Shown here piece by piece: positions 7,444 through 13,281 of a stretch of 13,680 nt of DNA; position 1 is the first letter of the stretch, and the number at the start of each line of letters is the position of its first letter. The notes below the pieces were generated by a model, which worked only from the letters and a program-made list of their open reading frames with translations, was not told where the DNA came from and did no database searches. Origin of the DNA: Ilumatobacteraceae bacterium (GTDB taxonomy: Bacteria; Actinomycetota; Acidimicrobiia; Acidimicrobiales; Ilumatobacteraceae). The DNA lies in the NCBI GenBank assembly GCA_019090765.1, contig JAHRVJ010000167.1, forward strand, positions 1-13,680, given 5' to 3'. A program made the position numbers and the translations under genes.

Positions 7444-7547
7444 TGTCGGCAGCACTAGTCTCCGACGACGGCCAGGTCACCTTTTTCAATTTCGCGGGTG
7501 GTCAGATGATTGCGGATCTGTTCGGCTACCGATCTATACAAAGGTGA
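7419..7547 (+). pseudogene. Remnant of a secreted-protein C-terminus ('IADxxGY' type domain)
   Basis: Between an in-frame TGA (7416-7418) and a TGA at 7545-7547 lies a 42-codon frame with no start codon before the conserved part. Its second half reads 'SDDGQVTFFNFAGG' and then 'MIADLFGY'. This lines up with the tail of the protein at the window start: DGQVTFFNFAG against DGKVRLYNSAG, and MIADLFGY against LIADVTGY, with one residue fewer in between and the stop a few residues after GY. Only about 30 residues of the domain are left and nothing upstream in any frame continues it, because the lipoprotein gene occupies that space in another frame. I infer a decayed gene end. The DNA is well diverged from the intact copy, so it is not a recent duplication. 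A chance resemblance is possible but unlikely given the ordered matches. Confidence 0.45.
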
Positions 7548-7609
7548 CACCCGATGGCAGCGATTCACATTCATCCCTAGAGCATTCACAACAGCGGAGT
7601 TCGCGCGAT

Positions 7610-7639
7610 GGTCACGCCCTACACTCGGGCGCCATGACC
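7610..7639 (+). promoter_or_regulatory. Possible stem-loop covering the rpiB start codon
   Basis: In the transcript, ggtca-cgccc (7610-7619) can pair with gggcg (7627-7631) and tgacc (7635-7639), leaving a 7-nt loop (7620-7626) and a 3-nt bulge (7632-7634). The ATG chosen for rpiB (7634-7636) lies inside the right arm, so the structure could limit initiation. This is a hand-drawn structure with no energy calculation or comparative support. Confidence 0.3.
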
Positions 7640-8110
7640 TCAGCTGAGTCCGACTCGTCGGCGACCGTCCGTATCGCGATCGGATCCGACCATGCCGGAT
7701 ACGAACTTAAACAGCATCTGGTCGAACTGTTGGAGGGCCTCAACTACGCCGTCGACAACCAGGGAACTAACTCGACCGAATCTGTCGATTACCCCGAAAT
7801 CTGTGCCGGAGTGGGCCGCACCGTCCGCGATGGTCGCGCTGATTTTGGCATCGTGCTCGGGGGGAGCGGCCAGGGCGAACAACTCGCTGCGAACAAAGTG
7901 CGTGGGGTTCGCGCAGCACTCTGCAACTGCTTGTACACCGCCCGCATGGCTCGCGAACACAACAACGCCAACGTGTTGTCGATGGGCGCTCGCGTCGTGG
8001 GTGAGGGGTTGGCTGAGGAGATTGTTCAAACATTCCTAGCCACCGACTTCGAAGGCGGCCGCCACGCTCGTCGTGTCGATCAGTTGACCCAGCTCGAATC
8101 CGATTTCTGA
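7634..8110 (+). CDS. rpiB: Ribose-5-phosphate isomerase B
   Basis: RpiB interconverts ribose 5-phosphate and ribulose 5-phosphate in the pentose phosphate pathway. I place the start at the ATG at 7634, giving 158 residues. The frame runs upstream to a GTG at 7544, but those 30 residues are polar and unlike the family, whose members begin a few residues before 'RIAIGSDHAGYELK' (here 13-26). Family features are D19-H20 in 'GSDHAG', 'GGSGQGEQLAANK' (76-88), 'REHNNAN' (107-113) and 'GGRHARRV' (141-148). In the Escherichia coli type the general base is a cysteine near this Gly-rich loop. Here the loop reads GSGQGEQ with Glu82, like the Mycobacterium tuberculosis type, in which a glutamate serves as base. 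glyA follows after 29 nt, so the two are probably co-transcribed. No Shine-Dalgarno is seen. Confidence 0.92.
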   Translation: MTSAESDSSATVRIAIGSDHAGYELKQHLVELLEGLNYAVDNQGTNSTESVDYPEICAGVGRTVRDGRADFGIVLGGSGQGEQLAANKVRGVRAALCNCLYTARMAREHNNANVLSMGARVVGEGLAEEIVQTFLATDFEGGRHARRVDQLTQLESDF

Positions 8111-8125
8111 TACCCAGCCCTTCCC

Positions 8126-8132
8126 GAGAGGA
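8126..8132 (+). promoter_or_regulatory. Ribosome binding site of glyA
   Basis: GAGAGGA lies 7 nt before the ATG at 8140. It is one of the few recognisable Shine-Dalgarno sequences in the left two-thirds of the window and supports the chosen glyA start. Confidence 0.6.
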
Positions 8133-8139
8133 CCCCTGT

Positions 8140-9399
8140 ATGACATTTCCTTCCGACACTGACCCCGACACCGAGGTCACTGAGCTGATCGAGGCCGAAG
8201 TTCTACGCCAGACGACCGGCATCCAACTCATTGCCAGCGAGAACTTCACGTCTCCGGCAGTGATGCGCGCGACCGGCTCGGTGCTCACCAACAAATATTC
8301 CGAGGGGTATCCGGGCAAGCGCTACTACGGCGGCAATGAGGTAGTCGACTCGATCGAGCAGTTGGCGATTGATCGCGCCAAGGAACTATTTGGCGCCGAA
8401 CACGCCAACGTCCAACCGCACTCGGGTGCGAACGCCAACATGTGCGTGTACCAAGCGTTGCTCCAACCAGGTGACAGTGTCTTGGGTTTGAGCCTCGATC
8501 ATGGCGGACACCTCACTCACGGGTCACCAGTCAACGCCAGCGGATTGCTATACAACTTCGTGCCTTACGGCACCGGTGCCGAGGACCGCATCGACATGGA
8601 ACAGGTCCGGTCACTGGCCCTCGAACACCGACCGAAAATGATCGTTGCCGGTACCACTAGTTACTCCCGTCGAATCGACCCCGAACCGTTCAAGAAGATT
8701 GCCGACGAAGTCGGCGCATTGTTCATGTTCGACATGGCCCACCTCGCGGGCCTGGTGGCCGGCGGGGCGCACCCCAATCCGGTGCCGCACGCCGACATCG
8801 TCACCTTCACAACTCACAAGACACTTCGCGGACCGCGTGGAGGCTGCATCCTCTGCAAGGAGGAGCACGCGAAGGCGATCAACAAGGCCGTCTTCCCCGG
8901 CTGGCAAGGCGGCCCCCTCGAACACGCCATAGCGGGCAAAGCAATTGCTTTCCGAGAGGCAATGGACCCTTCCTTCACCGAGTACGCCCATCAGGTTGTG
9001 GCGAACGCATCGGCGCTCGCGGAAGCGCTCGCGCACGAAGGGTTTCGTCTGGTGTCAGGCGGCACCGAGAATCACTTGATGGTTGTTGACCTGACCCCGT
9101 TCGACGCTGAACTCACCGGAAAGGTTGCCCAGGCGAGCCTCGATGAAGCGGGAATCACGCTCAACAAGAACACGATCCCCGACGATCCCCGGAGCCCTTT
9201 TGTGACCAGCGGTGTACGCATCGGCACGCCTTCGGTGACGACGCAGGGGATGAAGGAAACTGAGATGGCACTGATCGCTGGGCTCATCGCGCGAGCGTTA
9301 CGCGGCCGTGACGACCCCGCCGCGCTGCAAATGGTTCGGAGCGACGTCAGTGCGTTGTGCGCACGGTTCCCGCCGTACGCCGTGATTCCAACGTCGTAG
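8140..9399 (+). CDS. glyA: Serine hydroxymethyltransferase
   Basis: GlyA is a cytosolic PLP enzyme that converts serine and tetrahydrofolate to glycine and 5,10-methylenetetrahydrofolate, the main source of one-carbon units. The 419-residue product has normal family length and all landmarks: 'IQLIASENFTSPAV' (28-41), 'NKYSEGYPGKRYYGG' (51-65) with the active-site tyrosines, 'VQPHSGANAN' (91-100), 'DMAHLAGLVAGG' (198-209) where D198 and H201 match the PLP-contacting pair, and the Schiff-base lysine K227 in 'TTHKTLRGPRGG'. The Arg of 'SGVRIGTP' (357-364) matches the carboxylate-binding arginine. It follows rpiB by 29 nt and precedes the lipid-linked sugar transferase gene by 11 nt, so these likely form one transcript. 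This order is standard next to atp operons in actinobacteria. Confidence 0.98.
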   Translation: MTFPSDTDPDTEVTELIEAEVLRQTTGIQLIASENFTSPAVMRATGSVLTNKYSEGYPGKRYYGGNEVVDSIEQLAIDRAKELFGAEHANVQPHSGANANMCVYQALLQPGDSVLGLSLDHGGHLTHGSPVNASGLLYNFVPYGTGAEDRIDMEQVRSLALEHRPKMIVAGTTSYSRRIDPEPFKKIADEVGALFMFDMAHLAGLVAGGAHPNPVPHADIVTFTTHKTLRGPRGGCILCKEEHAKAINKAVFPGWQGGPLEHAIAGKAIAFREAMDPSFTEYAHQVVANASALAEALAHEGFRLVSGGTENHLMVVDLTPFDAELTGKVAQASLDEAGITLNKNTIPDDPRSPFVTSGVRIGTPSVTTQGMKETEMALIAGLIARALRGRDDPAALQMVRSDVSALCARFPPYAVIPTS

Positions 9400-9410
9400 A
9401 CTCACCGCTC

Positions 9411-10559
9411 GTGCCCGACCTCGGTTCCTATCTACTGGTTGGAGCTGTTGCGCTAGCTGTCACGTTCGCGACGACCCCGCTGGTTGGCTTCTTGGCTCGA
9501 CGCCGAGGCTGGGTCTACCTTCCCAGCGATCGCACGGTCCACCAGACCCCTCTCCCAGACATCGGTGGGCTGGCGATGTACTTGGGCTTCGTATCAGCAT
9601 TTGGGGTGGCGTGGTTCTTGGGTGATCTCGATGTCTTGTTCGATAGCAACTCCGAGCCGATCGGAGTGATCATTGCGGCGACGATCATCTTCGCGGTCGG
9701 GTTCATCGACGACATTCGAGAGATCTCAGCTCCGGCGAAGGTCGCCGGAACCGTGCTGGCCGGAATAGTGCTGGTGCGATTCGGTGTTGTGATGTTCTCC
9801 TTCCGGCTCCCCTTCTATGAGGGGCCGATATTGTTGTCCGACGACCTTCAGCCCCTCGTAACCGTTCTGTGGCTCCTGGGAATGACCTCGGCAATCAATC
9901 TGATCGACGGTCTCGATGGTCTTGCGGCGGGCATTGTTGCGATCGGGGCATTCGCATTCTTCGTCTACAGCCAGGAGCTAACCGACACTGGGCTGCTTAG
10001 TATTCGAAACATTGGCCCGCTCGTTGCGATCATTGCGGTGGGGGTATGTCTCGGGTTCTTGCCCCACAACTTCAACCCAGCGCGGATCATGATGGGTGAT
10101 GGTGGTGCGCTGTTGCTCGGGCTGTTACTAGCGGTCTCGACAAGTGTTGTCGGTGGACGCGCCGACACGTTCAGCCAGGAATTCGTTGGTCAGACTTACT
10201 TCTTCCTAGCGCCCCTGGTGATCCCGTTGCTGATCCTGGGGGTGCCAATTTTCGACATGCTGTTCGCCATTGTTCGACGTGCCACGGGGCGCAAGTCCTT
10301 GGCCGTCGCCGACAAAGGACATCTTCATCATCGGCTAATGGACTTGGGCCACGGTCACCGTCGCAGTGTCGTCATTTTGTGGACCTGGACGGCCTTGCTT
10401 TCGGGTTTTGTCCTCTATCCAACTCTGACCGGAGAAAATCCGACGTATCTTCCGTTCGGGATCGGGGCGCTCGGCATCGTGCTGTTCACGGTCCTCCATC
10501 CCAGCGTGCGGGCGCGAAGGCGAGCGGTAGGCACAGATGGAGATGTCGATGCCGGGTGA
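9411..10559 (+). CDS. Polyprenyl-phosphate N-acetylhexosamine-1-phosphate transferase (WecA/TagO/MraY-like family)
   Basis: This polytopic membrane enzyme transfers a sugar-1-phosphate from a UDP-sugar (typically UDP-GlcNAc) to a polyprenyl-phosphate carrier, the first step in making a cell-envelope glycan. I choose the GTG at 9411, 11 nt after glyA, giving 382 residues; a start at 9357 would overlap glyA and add 18 polar residues. In this numbering the first membrane segment begins at about residue 5. The motifs are 'VHQTPLPDIGGLAMYLG' (43-59), the Mg-binding pair in 'GFIDDIRE' (D100-D101), 'NLIDGLDGLAAG' (163-174), 'NPARIMMGDGGALLLG' (222-237), 'IFD' (281-283) and 'HLHHR' (304-308) in the cytosolic loop. 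About ten hydrophobic segments are visible. The M. tuberculosis counterpart next to atp genes is rfe/wecA; I leave the symbol blank because the polymer made here is unknown. Confidence 0.9.
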   Translation: MPDLGSYLLVGAVALAVTFATTPLVGFLARRRGWVYLPSDRTVHQTPLPDIGGLAMYLGFVSAFGVAWFLGDLDVLFDSNSEPIGVIIAATIIFAVGFIDDIREISAPAKVAGTVLAGIVLVRFGVVMFSFRLPFYEGPILLSDDLQPLVTVLWLLGMTSAINLIDGLDGLAAGIVAIGAFAFFVYSQELTDTGLLSIRNIGPLVAIIAVGVCLGFLPHNFNPARIMMGDGGALLLGLLLAVSTSVVGGRADTFSQEFVGQTYFFLAPLVIPLLILGVPIFDMLFAIVRRATGRKSLAVADKGHLHHRLMDLGHGHRRSVVILWTWTALLSGFVLYPTLTGENPTYLPFGIGALGIVLFTVLHPSVRARRRAVGTDGDVDAG

Positions 10560-10670
10560 CACAGATTCCGTTTCAGTTCGGATTCGGAGTTGCCGTCGCT
10601 CAACCCGCCCACTAGGTTGTGCATTCGTTCACAAGCACCTCGTTCCATGTGCCCAGAACCAACCTCACCC

Positions 10671-10946
10671 ATGATCCGACCCTCTCAGCAGAATCGCGTC
10701 AACACCGAAGATTCCCTCGGCCTCGGCATTGAGGCCGCGGTTGTCATCGCGTTGTTTTTCGGAGCCGGGTATGGCCTCGACCGCTTGTTCGGAACGACGC
10801 CGCTCTTCATGGTCGGATTTTCGATACTCGGAGCAATTGGACTGTTCGCCAAGTTCAAGTACCGCTACGAAGACCGGATGGACGAGCACGAAGCGAACCG
10901 CGTCGCTGCTCGCCAGAATTCGGTGAATAAGAGCAAGGCTGCCTGA
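10671..10946 (+). CDS. AtpZ/AtpI-family small membrane protein
   Basis: With a start at the ATG at 10671 the product is 91 residues; in-frame starts at 10647 (ATG) and 10590 (TTG) would only add a Pro/Ser-rich tail. Two membrane segments are visible: about 17-39 ('GIEAAVVIALFFGAGYGLDRLFG') and about 43-62 ('PLFMVGFSILGAIGLFAKFKY'), followed by a charged C-terminus. The glycines and the 'GYGLDRLFGTTP' turn match the AtpZ/AtpI family, small proteins encoded at the head of atp operons that are linked to assembly of the c-ring or to Mg2+/Ca2+ handling. The stop lies 1 nt before the ATG of the next gene, so translation is probably coupled. The 111 nt between the transferase gene and this start hold no recognisable promoter or Shine-Dalgarno. 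Exact role is inferred from family and position. Confidence 0.75.
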   Translation: MIRPSQQNRVNTEDSLGLGIEAAVVIALFFGAGYGLDRLFGTTPLFMVGFSILGAIGLFAKFKYRYEDRMDEHEANRVAARQNSVNKSKAA

Positions 10947-10947
10947 A

Positions 10948-11409
10948 ATGCCCGGCGCCAACCCAGTAGATGTCGTAACGACCCGATTCGACGGCCCGGC
11001 CCCCGAGGTCGCGGTGTCAACCGACATGATCAAGCGTGGTGTTGTTGTTGCTCCCGTGCTAATCGCCATTTGTGGAGTCATCTGGGGAATCAACGGGGCA
11101 TGGTCGGGCGCTTATGGCATCGCGATCGTGTTGGTCAACTTCGCCTTGGCCGCTGCGTTCATCGCTACGGCCGCTCGGATTTCGCTTGGGCTGATGATGG
11201 GGGTAACGCTTTTTGGTTACCTCATTCGCTTGGCACTGATCTTTCTCGCAGTATGGTTGGTGAAAGATGCGAGTTGGATTTCACTTCCAGCTCTCGGATC
11301 GACCATTATTGTCACGCACCTTGGTCTCCTCTTCTGGGAGATGAAATACGTTGCGCTGTCGCTGGCGTATCCAGGGCTCAAACCTTCAGGATCACAACCT
11401 GCTGCATAG
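10948..11409 (+). CDS. atpI: ATP synthase I-like membrane protein
   Basis: The 153-residue protein has a polar N-terminus (1-28), then four predicted membrane segments at about 31-49, 53-75, 82-105 and 112-130, and a short polar tail. This layout, with 'ARISLGLMMGVTLFGYLIRL' between the second and third segments, is that of the AtpI (ATP synthase protein I) family. It occupies the position just before atpB, like the Rv1303-type protein of mycobacteria. AtpI is not part of the finished enzyme; in other bacteria it helps assemble the c-ring. It starts 1 nt after the stop of the preceding AtpZ-like gene and ends 67 nt before atpB. The sequence family is loosely conserved, so position and topology carry much of the weight. 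Confidence 0.8.
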   Translation: MPGANPVDVVTTRFDGPAPEVAVSTDMIKRGVVVAPVLIAICGVIWGINGAWSGAYGIAIVLVNFALAAAFIATAARISLGLMMGVTLFGYLIRLALIFLAVWLVKDASWISLPALGSTIIVTHLGLLFWEMKYVALSLAYPGLKPSGSQPAA

Positions 11410-11476
11410 CGCGCCCATGACAACCATCACATTCTTTATCAACCTCTCCACCACTCACGACTGAAACGGAATCCAC

Positions 11477-12247
11477 GTGTTCGGACTCGAGTTCCCGCCG
11501 ATTAATGAAATCCTGCGCTGGCAGGACATCGCGCCATCGTTCAACAAGGTCGCTCTGATCGCTGTTGCCGCGGCGCTGATTGGCATCATCCTCTTCTTGC
11601 TGGCTAGCCGCAAGGATCCTTCGGTTGCCCCTACGGGCTCCCGCAATCTCGCTGAAATCATCATTGAGTTCATCGAGGAAAGCGTTGTGATGCAGACGCT
11701 TGGCAAGTCGGGTCTCAAGTGGACCCCGTTCCTGCTGAGCTTGTTCATCTTCATCTTCTTGTGCAACATTCCTGGCGTCATCCCGATTATTCAGATGCCA
11801 GCAACGGCCAGAATCGCGATCCCACTTTCGCTCGCATTGCTCGTATGGGTCATCTACATCGGCACGGGCTTGAAGCATCAGGGGATTGGCTACTTCGGAC
11901 ACCTCCTGTGGCCTCCAGGAGTGCCCGTTGCGCTGAAGCCTCTTGTAGGTGGCATCGAGTTCATCTCAACCATTATTGTTACGCCGTTCTCGCTCACCGT
12001 CCGACTCATGGCCAACATGTTGGCGGGTCACATCCTGCTCGTAACGTTCGCGCTGCTCACTGAGGCGTTGTTGCTTGCTGAAACAAGCCAGATCTTCCTT
12101 GTCCCAATGAGCATTCTGCCGTTCGGCATGCTGCTCTTCTTGACCGCCTTTGAGATTCTCGTTGCTTTCTTGCAGGCCTACATCTTTGCGATCCTCGCTG
12201 CGGTCTACATCAACAACTCGACTATGGGCCACGCCGAAGAGCACTGA
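11477..12247 (+). CDS. atpB: F1Fo ATP synthase subunit a
   Basis: Subunit a forms the two half-channels that carry protons to and from the c-ring. The 256-residue product has an N-terminal amphipathic part, then about five to six membrane segments. The essential arginine is R176 in 'TPFSLTVRLMANMLAGH' (169-185), and 'FLQAYIFAIL' (231-240) with Q233 matches the conserved last helix. 'LCNIPGVIP' (95-103) is the family loop. The start is a GTG at 11477; an in-frame TGA at 11462-11464 rules out any longer version, and a weak purine stretch (gaaacgga, 11463-11470) lies just upstream. It is slightly shorter than the E. coli subunit and typical for actinobacteria. atpE follows after an 84-nt gap. 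Confidence 0.96.
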   Translation: MFGLEFPPINEILRWQDIAPSFNKVALIAVAAALIGIILFLLASRKDPSVAPTGSRNLAEIIIEFIEESVVMQTLGKSGLKWTPFLLSLFIFIFLCNIPGVIPIIQMPATARIAIPLSLALLVWVIYIGTGLKHQGIGYFGHLLWPPGVPVALKPLVGGIEFISTIIVTPFSLTVRLMANMLAGHILLVTFALLTEALLLAETSQIFLVPMSILPFGMLLFLTAFEILVAFLQAYIFAILAAVYINNSTMGHAEEH

Positions 12248-12256
12248 GTGACTCAG
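12244..12256 (+). repeat. Short inverted repeat at the atpB stop codon
   Basis: CTGAG (12244-12248) and CTCAG (12252-12256) are exact inverted repeats around a 3-nt loop, and the left arm contains the atpB TGA. The 5-bp stem is too short to call a terminator and no T-run follows. It might mark an intercistronic structure before the atpE leader. Confidence 0.25.
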
Positions 12257-12320
12257 CTCTAGCGGTCAACTAGCAAACAACAATCCGTTCACACGATCTC
12301 CCATCTATCGAAAGCAAAAC

Positions 12321-12325
12321 AGGAG
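12321..12325 (+). promoter_or_regulatory. Strong ribosome binding site and A-rich leader of atpE
   Basis: AGGAG lies 6 nt before the atpE ATG (12332), embedded in the A-rich stretch 12310-12330, which stands out in this GC-rich sequence. An unstructured, A-rich initiation region with a consensus Shine-Dalgarno fits the need to make many c subunits per enzyme. Confidence 0.75.
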
Positions 12326-12331
12326 AAAACC

Positions 12332-12604
12332 ATGGAAGCATTCAGCGTTCTCGTCGCCCAGGCATCAGACCCGGACGACCTGAAGAACATCGAAGCGGCA
12401 GCCGGAGCCGGTATGGCCTACGGCCTCGCCGCCATCGGCCCCGGTATTGGCATTGGCTACATCGTCGGTAAGTCCGTCGAGGCCATGGCCCGTCAGCCCG
12501 AGGCGGCTGGCATGGTGCGAACCACGATGTTCCTTGGTATCGCATTTACCGAAGCCCTTGCCCTGATTGGGTTCGTGGTCTTCATCCTGCTCAAGTTCGC
12601 CTGA
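12332..12604 (+). CDS. atpE: F1Fo ATP synthase subunit c
   Basis: Subunit c oligomerises into the rotating ring that carries protons across the membrane. The 90-residue hairpin has helix 1 at about 23-48 ('GLAAIGPGIGIGYIVG'), the polar loop 'ARQPE' (53-57) that contacts the central stalk, and helix 2 at about 63-88 with the ion-carrying carboxylate Glu74 in 'GIAFTEALALIGF'. The Na+-binding ligands of Propionigenium-type rings are replaced: the Gln position of 'GPGVGQGY' is Ile41 here, and the Ser after the Glu is Ala75. The ring should therefore use protons. The N-terminus is about ten residues longer than in E. coli, with an acidic 'SDPDDLKNIE' stretch. The ATG is set by a consensus AGGAG 6 nt upstream. 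Confidence 0.97.
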   Translation: MEAFSVLVAQASDPDDLKNIEAAAGAGMAYGLAAIGPGIGIGYIVGKSVEAMARQPEAAGMVRTTMFLGIAFTEALALIGFVVFILLKFA

Positions 12605-12634
12605 TCGCGAGCGTCCCGTCCACGTGTCAATCGT

Positions 12635-12640
12635 AAGGAG
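12635..12640 (+). promoter_or_regulatory. Ribosome binding site deciding the GTG start of atpF
   Basis: AAGGAG ends 5 nt before the GTG at 12646. The ATG at 12641 is out of frame with the b subunit and directly abuts the site, so the GTG is the supported start. This matters because it keeps the long acidic N-terminus in the protein. Confidence 0.75.
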
Positions 12641-12645
12641 ATGAC

Positions 12646-13281
12646 GTGCTTACAGCCGTCGTTACGTCTTCTGGATCACTAATTGAGGTAGCTCTATACG
12701 AGGGCGCCTCGACCACCGAGACAGACGATGAACAGATTGAAGATCAGGTTGAAGAGGAGCTCCACGAGAGTTTGGGTCCTGAGGAGGACCTCAACCCGAT
12801 CTTCCCAGAAGTAAAGGAAGTCGTTTGGGGCTTTGGTGCATTTATTGTGCTTGCCCTGGTCATGCGGTTGTTCCTGTTCCGCAAGGTGCGTGACGGAATG
12901 ACGTCGCGCTACGACGATATTCAGGGTGACTTCGAAGAGGCTGACACACTTACCGCGTCTGCTCGCGCAGACGTTGCTGAGTACGAAGCCCAGGTTGGCT
13001 CAGTTCGCGCTGATGCTCAGTCCCGTGTCGAAGCAGCCCGCGCCACCCTCGAGGCCGAGCGCGCTGACAAGGTTGGCGCTGTGAACGCGCGAATCTCTGA
13101 CAAGCGTGCTGCAGCTGCGGCTGATGTCGAAGCGGCACGTGCCGCCGCCCGCCCCGAAGTCGAAAGTGCGGTTGCAGAAGTTGCCGCACTGGCTGGGCAA
13201 CTGGCCACGGGCAAGGCGCCCGATGCCGATGCAGTTGCTGCTGCGGTCCGCAGTGCGATGGGCATGGAGGTGCCAGCATGA
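12646..13281 (+). CDS. atpF: F1Fo ATP synthase subunit b (with long acidic N-terminal extension)
   Basis: Subunit b is the membrane-anchored peripheral stalk that holds F1 against rotation. The 211-residue product has a family core beginning 'NPIFPEVKEVVWG' (50-62), a membrane segment at about 59-78 ('VWGFGAFIVLALVMRLFLF'), a basic boundary 'FRKVRDGMTSRYDDI' (78-92) and then a long Ala/Glu/Arg-rich coiled coil (about 95-195). The odd part is residues 1-49, where b subunits usually have few residues. It is strongly acidic ('DDEQIEDQVEEELHESLGPEED', roughly 25-48) and would lie outside the membrane. An internal TTG at residue 43 could give a normal-length form, but the consensus AAGGAG upstream favours the GTG at 12646. 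The stop overlaps the next b-type gene as ATGA (13278-13281). Confidence 0.93.
   Translation: MLTAVVTSSGSLIEVALYEGASTTETDDEQIEDQVEEELHESLGPEEDLNPIFPEVKEVVWGFGAFIVLALVMRLFLFRKVRDGMTSRYDDIQGDFEEADTLTASARADVAEYEAQVGSVRADAQSRVEAARATLEAERADKVGAVNARISDKRAAAAADVEAARAAARPEVESAVAEVAALAGQLATGKAPDADAVAAAVRSAMGMEVPA
13266..13270 (+). promoter_or_regulatory. Ribosome binding site of the second b-type gene, inside atpF
   Basis: GGAGG lies 7 nt before the ATG at 13278 and within the last codons of atpF. With the ATGA overlap it indicates translational coupling and supports the start of the truncated downstream gene. Confidence 0.7.

Noticed and set aside
7510..7540. Promoter-like pair TTGCGG and TATACA with a 19-nt spacer before rpiB.
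   Set aside because: Both boxes are partial matches, the spacer is long, and they fall in sequence better explained as the remnant of a coding region.
7544..7633. Upstream GTG start for rpiB adding 30 residues.
   Set aside because: The extra residues are polar and unlike the family, whose N-terminus begins just before 'RIAIGSDHAG'; the GTG also overlaps the remnant frame ending at 7547.
9357..9410. Start for the sugar-phosphate transferase inside glyA.
   Set aside because: It would add 18 polar residues ahead of the first membrane helix; the GTG at 9411 lies just after glyA and gives a normal family N-terminus.
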